Notes under the pieces: generated by a model
What the model was told of the DNA's origin: nothing
Databases searched by the model: none
The model's input: the letters and a program-made list of their open reading frames with translations, nothing else
NCBI GenBank assembly: GCA_014885115.2
Contig: WKLE02001849.1
Location: 1 to 13,821 of the forward strand
Origin: Asterionellopsis glacialis
Lineage: Eukaryota > Bacillariophyta > Plagiogrammaphyceae > Rhaphoneidales > Asterionellopsidaceae
Direction: 5' to 3'
DNA: 13,821 nucleotides
Shown here: in pieces, positions 7,001 through 13,821 of the stretch
Layout: each line of letters begins with the position of its first letter
Position numbering within the stretch: the stretch's first letter is position 1
Program-made: the position numbers and the translations under genes

Positions 7001-8005
7001 GAGGTCCTGCTTTACATTGCATTTGCGTATTTTGATTGGGCAAGGCAAACCGAGTTATTCAATAATGCAAATGCTGCACCTGCTGATGAAAGGTATAAAA
7101 AGTGCATCGAAAGCTTGGAGACTGCCATGGGAAAGAGTAGCAAAGAGAATACTCTGCTGCGGTACAACTGGTGCATGGCCAAGTTGCAGGCTGCCAATTG
7201 TGTCTTGCAAAAGCTAACCAGAAACATTCGGCGAACGGCACAAGAAGTTGAAGATGCTTTAAAGGGACTCGAAGATAGTCTTCCTATTGTGCAGAGTCTT
7301 CTCCAATGGAAGGATGAAGGAAAGAAAGTTCTAATTGGTACATCCATGTTGCAGGATTTCATTACTCATTGCAAGGCGAACATAGAAAGTGCAAAATCGC
7401 ATCTGGAAGAAGAACGAAAACGCGAAACTGAAGCCAATGAAATACGCGAATTGCAAAGATTGGAAGCTGAAGCCCAACAGAAAGAACGCGAATATCAAGC
7501 AATATTACAAAAAGAAGAGGAGGCCAAGAAACAAGAAGAACGTGATCGCAAGGCACAAGCCAAAATGGCGAAGGTTCAGCAGTTGCAAGAGGGATGGCAA
7601 CAAGAAGCCGCCGCCGCCAAAGCTGCTGCCGAGAAAAGGAAAGATAAAAAAACTAAAGGAAATGCACCTCCGCCTGTGGAAGAGGACGATGATATTTTTG
7701 ATAACGAAGTTCCGGCCGATAATACCGCTGCTCTGTTTGATGAATCGGACGACGAAGACGAAGACGACGAAGAAAAGGAGGAAAAACCCGATGAAGCTGG
7801 CACAGAAAAGCCAGAGGCTGACGGAGAAGTTGCAGAATCGAACCAAGAAACAGGGAAGGCGACTGAAAAGGAGCTCTTTGGTGACAGTAGTGATGAAGAG
7901 GAAAGCGACGACGAGTTAATCCCGTCAGGGACTAAAAGAGGCGGTGAGACAGCTGATGGCGATCAACAGAACAAGAAAAGAAGGGTTTTGGACGAGGAAG
8001 AATAG
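4097..8005 (+). CDS. CTR9: CTR9, TPR scaffold subunit of the Paf1 transcription-elongation complex
   Basis: Intronless, 1302 residues. CTR9 is the nuclear scaffold of the Paf1 complex, which travels with RNA polymerase II and promotes elongation and co-transcriptional histone modification. The N-terminus matches the family (IIP near 29-31, V44-E45-I46, then HDVWADAAMMYIQQ at 70-83). TPR helices run from about 168 to 320, 424 to 603 and 739 to 950. Family-typical stretches include NHLANHYFW (320-328), ISVAFNLARLHEA (740-752), SYLRLACIARD (776-786) and ANAYAANGLGTILAEKG (884-900). Residues about 1100-1180 are a charged coiled coil. The tail (1194-1302) is highly acidic and ends in a basic K-K-R-R signal (1293-1296), suiting nuclear import. 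It is longer than animal or yeast CTR9 as I recall them, mainly because of two insertions in the TPR array (about 335-402 and 612-731) that share a beta-rich pattern. A Ser/Gly/Ala-rich insert is also present at about 124-148. The identification is secure; the function of the inserts is unknown. Confidence 0.95.
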   Translation: MTAAEGGTTTSALNGVDKTEEDDSMPSLIIPYTSSSTPSENNFVEIFPEELADIPSSELMAVLKELNAAHDVWADAAMMYIQQKRARESAAILQEACGRPGGNKEQTVRIFASAGIAHLTQASVVGSSSNKSKGASAGAATDSTDPSEELRALADNRFTHASKVDTLFPMQWIGRGMLNLSMDRLDQARFFFETTLKQCGEVLPALLGMAAVLYHEKDYKGAQANYAKAIRLFPKKSGASTRVGFGLACYRLGQVDRAKAAFARAMEIDPDNVDAMVGSAILDMASLDETSRDFRKTTERAIRMLSTANVTDHSNAMVQNHLANHYFWKWTPVAGKVSVTQGSTTITASQPVPLDAGERIRIGVEMETDVRDVGGGTGDDNTTTFTIREPWKGASQTNLKLWKKDYDRVVALAKGAYSSTGVDEIKAEALFHLARVYHIREDTENAHKFYEKACHLSPNLTPARFGLAQTLIFQEEYEHAAAHLRLVLGTSSTATDALAALGLIESREGGKSPKEGLAYLKKAIDLDPLNPDLILLEALALQQRESDYPIALQRYKKAVELIEKQEKTVPFEILTNIGVLCHETKKYDEAFEVYMRALQVLDESGQAAIATIDNVGIEGGSIRHADNGIFVGYVETDVTVAATPKGGEEKDDSEQETAAKLLKITGPSTVSADPSSIPLRAGDHVRLGESFETICEEIVPTEEGLSLRIKEPFSSSSNEVENMVVSVKRENRRLDHPSAISVAFNLARLHEAAGRTLAAVELHKAILKRNPAYVNSYLRLACIARDVGSLKECSEWLKIACAVAPGNAEVLTLVGNLHLSLCDWAPAQSVFDQLLVQKVPNAEQYSMLSLATIYFNNLKTPGKYAKHLQYSADYYKRILTKDKANAYAANGLGTILAEKGDLFKAKEIFNRVREVSSDTIADAHLNLGHIFLAQKKHPEALQMYQSYMKKIEDTDAPITSKSRDDDVIEVLLYIAFAYFDWARQTELFNNANAAPADERYKKCIESLETAMGKSSKENTLLRYNWCMAKLQAANCVLQKLTRNIRRTAQEVEDALKGLEDSLPIVQSLLQWKDEGKKVLIGTSMLQDFITHCKANIESAKSHLEEERKRETEANEIRELQRLEAEAQQKEREYQAILQKEEEAKKQEERDRKAQAKMAKVQQLQEGWQQEAAAAKAAAEKRKDKKTKGNAPPPVEEDDDIFDNEVPADNTAALFDESDDEDEDDEEKEEKPDEAGTEKPEADGEVAESNQETGKATEKELFGDSSDEEESDDELIPSGTKRGGETADGDQQNKKRRVLDEEE
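5099..5305 (+). other. Beta-rich insertion 1 within the CTR9 TPR array
   Basis: This encodes CTR9 residues about 335-403. The segment interrupts the join between NHLANHYFW and KDYDRVVALA, which from my memory of animal CTR9 are adjacent. It alternates Thr/Val/Ile in short strands with Gly turns (VSVTQGSTTITASQ, then PLDAGERIRIG, then TFTIREPWKGAS). It aligns with the second insertion through P-L-x-A-G-xxx-R-x-G-xxx-E-T and I-[RK]-E-P-[WF]. Confidence 0.65.
6077..6283 (+). other. Beta-rich insertion 2 within the CTR9 TPR array
   Basis: This encodes CTR9 residues about 661-729, the second half of a longer insertion (612-731) just before the TPR that begins PSAISVAFNLARLHEA. It carries IPLRAGDHVRLGESFET (677-693) and LRIKEPF (707-713), the same two blocks as insertion 1, with nearly equal spacing (37 residues between the two prolines in insertion 1, 34 here). 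It is preceded by an acidic linker at 646-656. Confidence 0.6.
7677..7914 (+). repeat. GA-rich low-complexity tract coding the CTR9 acidic tail
   Basis: GAA, GAC and GAT codons dominate, giving Asp/Glu runs near residues 1195-1199, 1216-1229 and 1263-1273. This is normal for the disordered tails of elongation factors. The long ORFs that appear on the opposite strand and in the +1 frame here are by-products of this composition. Confidence 0.6.
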
Positions 8006-8057
8006 TCATATTCTATGGAAAGATTACAGACTACCATGTACAGAACAAATCCTATTG

Positions 8058-8063
8058 TTTATT
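8058..8063 (-). promoter_or_regulatory. Poly(A) signal-like AATAAA for the ABC transporter transcript
   Basis: TTTATT on the + strand reads AATAAA on the - strand, about 126 nt beyond the transporter stop codon. Cleavage after it would fall close to the end of the CTR9 coding region. Confidence 0.35.
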
Positions 8064-8072
8064 TTTAACATT

Positions 8073-8078
8073 AATAAA
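8073..8078 (+). promoter_or_regulatory. Poly(A) signal-like AATAAA for the CTR9 transcript
   Basis: AATAAA lies 68 nt after the CTR9 stop codon and only 9 nt from the opposite-strand signal, so the mature 3' ends of the two convergent transcripts would overlap if both are used. Confidence 0.4.
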
Positions 8079-8122
8079 TGCACTTTTCAGATTATGAAGA
8101 CATATATTTTTGCGTGCCGAAC

Positions 8123-8174
8123 AGCCTGACTGACAAAAGCAAATGGACACCACAATCCCTCTGTGTCACAGGCT
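8123..8174. other. Imperfect hairpin in the convergent 3' region
   Basis: AGCCTG-AC-TGACA (8123-8135) pairs with TGTCACAGGCT (8164-8174): 11 base pairs, one 2-nt bulge and a 28-nt loop. It lies in the predicted 3' UTR of the ABC transporter, 15 nt past its stop. Confidence 0.35.
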
Positions 8175-8188
8175 AACAGTGGCAGCAC

Positions 8189-11100
8189 CTACTTCGCAAG
8201 GTAGTTAAGCCTTGTCAAAGCAATATAGGTACAGATTTTCACAACAATAACTGCGCCAATTAAGTAGACTAGAGAAGAGCAGGAAAGCGATTTGAGAATC
8301 GAGAAGAAGACCAAAAAATTTTATTTCGTCTGTGTAAAGGCGCACAAATACTTACGAAAATTCCACGGGAGATTATCAAAATCAAATTTGCCCCCGAATG
8401 AAACATCGATCCATTCCTCAGCTGTGCCCGAGCATTGAGTACAAGTGGCGATTGTGCAGTCATTGTTTGAATTTGCAACAAATGCGCAGAAATCACTTCC
8501 GGCGCTGGGTTCAATTGGAGTATCGTCATTGTTGAACTGCGATGTGACAAGACCCTCGAAAATGTAGTGACTTGGAACCGCCCAATAGGCTATAGTAGAG
8601 AAAACATCATGTACGTTGGTTTCAAATAGCTTTTATGTAATTTCCAACAACATACTGTGAACTTACCAAAAATCCAGAAACTTTCTATATTCTGAGGGCG
8701 AATGATGGCACCACAAAAAAGACTGGACAATCCAACGACAATGCCCCCAAAACCTTGAGCAGTAACACTGTCAGCAAATATAGACATCAGCATGTGTCCA
8801 GTGAAGGTGTATAGACCAAGGTTAAGCGTAAAAAAGAGGTAGTACAGAAAAAACTTGTACGCTAGAACCTCAAATCCAACTAGGAAGTAGAAGCAAACAA
8901 CAAAAATCATGCTCGCCAATAACAAGAAGGGAATTTCGGCTAAAGTAAAAGCCATAAGCATTGCACGCTGGTCGTACATTAGAGCCGCTTTGTGGCGATA
9001 GAACATGTTTCTTTCTACCTCGAAAACTCCAAGTGACGTGTTTAGTGCGTTTACAGCTATAGGGATACAGCCAAGCGTAGTCCAGAAAATAAAAGGTTAG
9101 TGAGCATTCAATGGAGACAATGGAGAAACAAATGAGCATAAAGAATCTTACCGAGAAATAAAAAGGAGATGAAAATACTCGTGACGCGAGAGTTCATATC
9201 TCCTTCATTTTCTGGGATCCTTTGAGAAGCAAAAGTGCTTCCTGCAATGGGAAGAGCAACGAGAAGGGTGAATAAATCATCGCATTTGACTATAAATTTC
9301 ATAACGTGCATGAAAGTTCTTACCAAATAAAAGAGCCACAACTGCGGATACCATGAGCCTCACAAGGTTATAACTTGGAGATCGCCAGTAAATTTTCATG
9401 GCTCGCAGAAGCACGAGCTTTCGCTGCACCGATAGACTGGTTGCATATTTACCTGGAAAGCTTACTTTGTTTTCTTCTGTTTCTTCTTGGTTGAGAAGTT
9501 CGATCTTCTGAAGAGCTTCTTCTCTCTGCGTAGAAACACCATAACTTTGAGAATAGTCAAATGGTTTGCTGCCAACAGTGCTTGAACCTGCACCGATCGT
9601 TGTCAACATCCATGTTGCCGGGTTTTCTCCTGGCTGGATTTTTGGCGTAGCCCTATACCTTTCAAAATAAGTGATGAGATTCGCACTCTCGTCTCCAAGG
9701 TCACCGAAGAAAACAACTTCACCACCTCGCTTTAGTAATAGGAGGGAATCGAAGGAATTGAAAATAGCAATAGAAGGCTGATGAATGGTTGCGCACACAG
9801 CCCTGCCGCTCAATGCAATTCTCTTCAATCCCCGCATGACAATACTAGCAGCACGCGCATCTAGACCACTAGTTGGCTCATCCTGAAGAGAAGGAAACGA
9901 AACCAAAGAAGCTTAGATGCAGCAAAAACGAGTGAAGCAGTTAGGCTCCAAGGCGGGGCAATAACTCACCAAAAATAGTATGGATGGGTTGGAAACAAGC
10001 TCTACTCCAATACTAAGCCGTTTCTTTTGTTCGAAAGATAGACCTCCTAGAAGGTCACTTCCTACTTGGAGATGCTGAATATTCGTTAGCTCGAGATGAT
10101 CTAGAGTTTCATTCACGAACTTTTCTATGGACTCGGGGGTAACCGACTGGTCCGTCTCTTCAAGACGGAGCCTAGCAGAAAACTCCATTGTTTCCCTAAT
10201 GGTAAGTTGAGGGCTTTGAACGTCAAACTAAAAGTGCGAGGAACAAAAAATCAGAGCATTTTCAAAGAAAAACCTTTCGTTATGCAAATTTCCCTTACCT
10301 GTTCAACATAACCAGTACATCTACGAAAGGATTTCTCTTCTTGGAGGTGGCCATTCAACCGTACTTCTCCCTCGATTTTACCGCTACTCTTTCTAAGTGC
10401 AAGTACATCCATTAAAGTTGTCTTCCCTGCGCCGGAAGACCCCATAAGTGCTGTCATCTTGCCTGATTCGATCACGCCGTCAACACCTTTAAGTAGTTCA
10501 ATATCTTCATCGCTAGTAGAAGCCTTCACTGTATAGCGAATACCTTTGAATGTCAAGTTGACTCTCTGAAAAGGGATACTAAATAACGAATACCAAAACC
10601 AAATGATTAGCTGAAATCTACTCTTTCGCAAATTGGAGACTGATCTAAACTCACCTCACTTCTTCCGACTCTATTTCATCGACTACTTCTTCGTCAACCA
10701 TATCGATATCATCGTCATCATCGTCAACAATAGCTCCTTTTCCAGTTTCATATCTCAAGTGCTCAAGGAAATATGAAGACGCCACAACAGCAATAAGGGA
10801 GAATCCAATCGCAAAAGCCAAACCATACCTGAAAAAATATCGTAGCAAATATTTTGAGCAAATTTGGTAGAGAAAGTGCCATGAGCAATTTGATTAAACG
10901 TACCACACCCACTCAGATTCATAGGCTTCTCCATCCTGTGTGAAACCAAACTGGGTTAGGATTGCCTCTCCTTTGGTCAAATCAGATCCTGGTAAAATAT
11001 TATCATACTTTCCGCTCTGGAACTCATTCACAACAAGGCTCCGAAGAATCCAACCAAACATATTGACCCAGTAAATCCAGATATAATAGCTGATACACAA

Positions 11101-13775
11101 GGAAATAACTTGAGTGAGAACCAAAGCTGGGAGAGCTGCAACAATGACTTCACGAGCTGGAAAAACACTTACGGAGGAATCACGTCCGGTTGAACGGTAA
11201 ATCCAGAAAATAAAACGAACATCACAAGTGCTACCGACATTGCGGCCTGTGCTGTATTTTTGTCTTTCATTACAGCAGAGAAGACACTAAAAACAAGTCC
11301 GGAACAAAGCGAGCCAGTCAAGATAAGGAGCATAAAAATAAAAAAATTCCAAATGCTAGCACCATCGTCAGCCGCAAGACCTACAAACCAGTATACAATG
11401 GTTCCGTATAAAAGGCCGTCCATGACTGCTACAGGAATAGCGGCCAAACTTCTACCAACCACAAAAGTCCACGTAGGGAAAAAATTCGCATCCTGCTGTT
11501 TGTAAAGAATACTGCGAGGTTCGAATTGTTCTGGGATCTTCACCATTGCTCCAGCAGATACAAAAAACATAGACTGAAATAAAATGCCAACAACTGACTG
11601 TGGGTCATCGTTTTGCTGCCAAAAAAGTGTCCCTGCAATAATACCCATAATAATATCTTTCGAGCGGAGCAAGATTGTTCGACAAACATAATGTATTTGA
11701 GAATACTACTTAAAAGAAGGATCAGATGAATGTGCGACTTGTAAATTTACCTTGAGCTGCACGAGCCTTGACCTGATTTTGGTCTCTCCACCATAAAAGG
11801 ACCTCACGTTTGGTTAGAAGTTTTAACGACTCCCAAGATGTATTTTGATATCTCTGTTTGGCAACTTGCACAATCCTATTATCTTCCTTTTCGATTGGTT
11901 TCTCTAGAATCTCAACGGTAGCTTTTCCTCGACTGCTCGCATTGAATTTTTCAACAAATTGTTCGGTTGTCAAATGAGTCTGACTTTGATCAATTAGATA
12001 TTTTGCGCCATCTCGTGTTGGCAAAGTCTGCAAGAAGACAATGGGTAAGGTTACGTCGTTTTCAAAAAATTAAAGTGACCAGTGACAAGCCACAATGCAG
12101 TAAAAAAAGCACGTCTTACCTGGAGCCAGTCAGCAAGATCCATTCTGTCAGGAATTTGATAGCCAAGGGATTCGAAGTGAGGTAAAACATCGTCAATAGG
12201 TCCGTTATAAATCACCCGACCAGAATCAAGCAAAATAATTTCATCGAAGAGGGCTACTGTTTCTGGGGGAGGCTGCAACAGAGATATAATGTGGATTTTT
12301 TCGAATACTGCGGCTGTAGCAGAATATAGTTTGATTATGTCGTATGTTGTAGCAGCTAGCCAAAACCGAAAAGAGGAGAGGGGGTATAAGATACGAACAT
12401 ATGGCTCTTTTCAATGTCGAAATTTTGCAAACCACCACGCTTACCATCAAGGCCAGTACTAATCTCATCGCAGCAAAGAATTGGTGCACCGGTACACATC
12501 ATTTCAGCTACTGTGACGCGTTTTTTCTCTCCTCCACTAACTCCCCGGACACTCTCGTTATCACCCACGAAAGTATCCTTCACTCTGAATAAGCCCATTC
12601 CCTGAAGAATTTTCGTGACTTGGACCATCTTTTCATCCATCTCCTGAATCTTCGCTGCTACTTCAGGATCATCCATTTGCATAAATATTTCACTGGCATG
12701 TGTACCCCCGCGACGGCATTTCCAAGCAAAATTGCAGGTTTCTCCAACCGTCAGGAACTTATGTAGGCGGTCAATTTGGTCGATATATGCAATAAGGTTC
12801 TGTAAATAGTGAATCGAGTCCCCAAATGTACGATGGGTGAGAGTTTTTTAAGATACAAGATGAAACTTTAAGGTTGCAGCTTCAGAAACCAAGTAATTTA
12901 ATATTGCCATTCCGATATTGTCATATTGTTAGCATTCTTACCGACCATACAATGCCTTCGTCATCAGGCGTGAAACCATTCGCATTGACACTCCCTCCCA
13001 AAACGTTGTTTTTATCACGACGGAGAGTATTGGCAATCATCTTCAACAATGTCGACTAGAAGAATAAATGAAAAATTGAATGATAAAGTGTAAGAAAAAG
13101 TAAAGTTCCACCTTGTGTGGTGAAACAAATGTGTCAGATTTACTGTACTTACCTTCCCACTTCCGGGAGCACCTAAGACTAGATAATTCTTTCCTGATTC
13201 AAATGTAAGATTCACACCATCCATTATCGTCTTTTCCACAAGCTTTTTCCGGACATCCAAATTACGTGTCGTCAATGCCTTTTGAATCGTACGCCTAATC
13301 CTATAGATGGGACTTTGATTCAAGACGGTATCGATTTTCACCTTTTGATTAGAAACCTTGACGGTGTAAGAACCATCCGTTACACGCAAGTGAATTTTGG
13401 GGAATCCATCAATCTTCAAGGCTTGCATCATACCACGAAACTCCTTGATCAATTCATCGTCCTCCATCTTGGAAAGTTCAGATGCACGCTCCTTTCGAAG
13501 TGTTGACAATAAAAATTCATCTTCACCTTGTTCCTTCTTTTCCTTAACTTCTTCGAGAAGAATGGCAGAACGAAGGTGTTCAGGGACTTTTACATTTTGT
13601 CTGCAACAAATCGATGAAGTAATAAATGCAATTAGCGATTTTGAGTGAGTGCAAAAAAAGAGTATACAATTTCTCCGCGATATTCCACTTACTCTGCACA
13701 AAGTGTAAGAAGCTCGAGAATCGCCGCCTCGCGCTCCTCCATGTTCGCCGCCTTATTATCCGTATCGGTTGCCAT
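8189..13775 (-). CDS. Full-size ABCG/PDR-type ABC transporter (NBD-TMD)x2, 16 exons
   Basis: Joined exons on the - strand: 13775-13693, 13600-13153, 13055-12942, 12799-12445, 12355-12120, 12027-11751, 11656-11173, 11089-10904, 10828-10655, 10578-10299, 10227-9970, 9882-9324, 9241-9152, 9056-8667, 8589-8356 and 8268-8189. They total 4248 nt, or 1415 residues, usual for PDR proteins. All introns are GT-AG, 71-142 nt. NBD1 has Walker A GAPGSGKST (171-179), signature VSGGEKKR (302-309) and Walker B ILCCDEISTGLD (322-333); its H-loop position is Leu360 in SLLQPPPE. TMD1 spans about 495-755. An acidic linker (about 763-784) precedes NBD2: Walker A GSSGAGKTT (832-840), degenerate signature LSFEQKKR (942-949), Walker B FLDEPTSGLD (964-973) and H-loop His999. 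TMD2 spans about 1130-1412, with the family block VFEVERNMFYRHKA and a Cys-rich outer loop (CAFV...DCTIATCTQC). PDR pumps export amphiphilic compounds or lipids, mostly at the plasma membrane; the substrate here is unknown. ATG 13775 is the first available, but its frame stays open to the window edge, so an upstream start is possible. Confidence 0.93.
10679..10740 (-). repeat. GAY-rich tract coding the acidic inter-half linker of the transporter
   Basis: Repeated GAT, GAC and GAA codons on the - strand (within exon 9) encode an Asp/Glu-rich linker between TMD1 and NBD2, including six consecutive Asp. It lies just before the intron that separates the two transporter halves. Confidence 0.5.
12800..12941 (-). 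other. Longest intron (intron 3) of the ABC transporter gene
   Basis: 142 nt with donor GTAAGA and acceptor TTTACAG, phase 0. It lies between exons 3 and 4, in the segment leading from Walker A to the signature motif of NBD1. The other fourteen introns are 71-97 nt. I saw no convincing C/D or H/ACA box set or other nested RNA in it. Confidence 0.75.
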
Positions 13776-13821
13776 GATGAGGCCGCCAATAGAGGTAGAT
13801 ATAAAGCGATTTGTTACTTTC

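Larger units (their letters stand above)
8006..8188. other. Shared 3' region of two convergent genes
   Basis: Only 183 nt lie between the CTR9 stop (8003-8005) and the transporter stop (8189-8191, read on the - strand). The stretch holds AATAAA-type signals on both strands and one imperfect hairpin. There is no gene in it. Confidence 0.7.

Noticed and set aside
6557..7048. 163-codon - strand ORF opposite CTR9
   Set aside because: Antisense to strongly conserved TPR coding sequence; no domain.
7389..7919. 176-codon Lys/Arg-rich + strand ORF
   Set aside because: It is the +1 frame of the GA-rich CTR9 tail; composition explains its length.
8181..8206. Small hairpin CTAC...GTAG as a terminator or tRNA remnant
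   Set aside because: It lies in and next to the last codons of the transporter (LNYLAK and stop), and has no tRNA-like arms.
11657..11705. Upstream acceptor (AAGTAG) for intron 6, which would make a 45-nt intron
   Set aside because: It gives the wrong reading frame. The acceptor at 11657 gives AAQ-DIIMG with normal family spacing and a typical 94-nt intron.
12321..12355. Alternative acceptor (CTACAG) for intron 4 of the transporter
   Set aside because: It keeps the frame, but deletes a conserved block (AATTYDIIK, just after GLD) present in PDR proteins; the acceptor at 12356-12357 restores it.
12800..12941. Possible snoRNA nested in the longest intron
   Set aside because: A CTGA box-like sequence is present but there is no convincing RTGATGA box or terminal stem.
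8269..13692. Introner-like recently copied introns
   Set aside because: By eye the introns share splice-site consensus only; no extended similarity or terminal repeats.

Overview
The window looks like nuclear DNA from a photosynthetic stramenopile, most likely a diatom. Three observations point that way. The first gene encodes a precursor with a secretory signal followed directly by an ASAF-type plastid motif (residues S30-A31-A32-F33) and a Thr/Ser-rich transit stretch. The last gene is a full-size PDR-type ABC transporter split by many short GT-AG introns (about 70-140 nt). Coding density is high, with short intergenic gaps. I cannot name the species.

Layout. Three intronless genes lie on the + strand: (1) 119-1150, a plastid-targeted protein of unknown function with a basic N-terminal stretch and a WHEP-like helical hairpin at its C-terminus; (2) 2094-3404, a secretory-pathway GT-B/GT4-like glycosyltransferase with an EX7E motif; (3) 4097-8005, CTR9, the TPR scaffold of the Paf1 transcription-elongation complex. 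Convergent to these on the - strand is a 16-exon gene (13775 to 8189) for a 1415-residue full-length ABCG/PDR transporter, NBD1-TMD1-NBD2-TMD2. I assembled its exons by hand: all 15 introns are GT-AG, the reading frame stays open to the stop, and the joined protein reads as a continuous PDR protein. CTR9 and the transporter end 183 bp apart, with AATAAA-type signals on both strands placed so that the two 3' UTRs would overlap.

Gaps without a supported gene: 1151-2093 (a striking cluster of GTAC palindromes), 3405-4096 (a TATA-like element that matches the one before gene 1, and two weak short ORFs) and 8006-8188 (shared 3' region with an 11-bp hairpin).

The four genes do not form an obvious pathway: a plastid protein, a secretory glycosyltransferase, a nuclear elongation factor and a membrane exporter. 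No mobile element, CRISPR array, tRNA or rRNA was seen. The observation I rate highest is inside CTR9: two separate insertions in its TPR array are related to each other, and their pattern recalls beta-rich repeats of phage tail-fibre and bacterial surface proteins.
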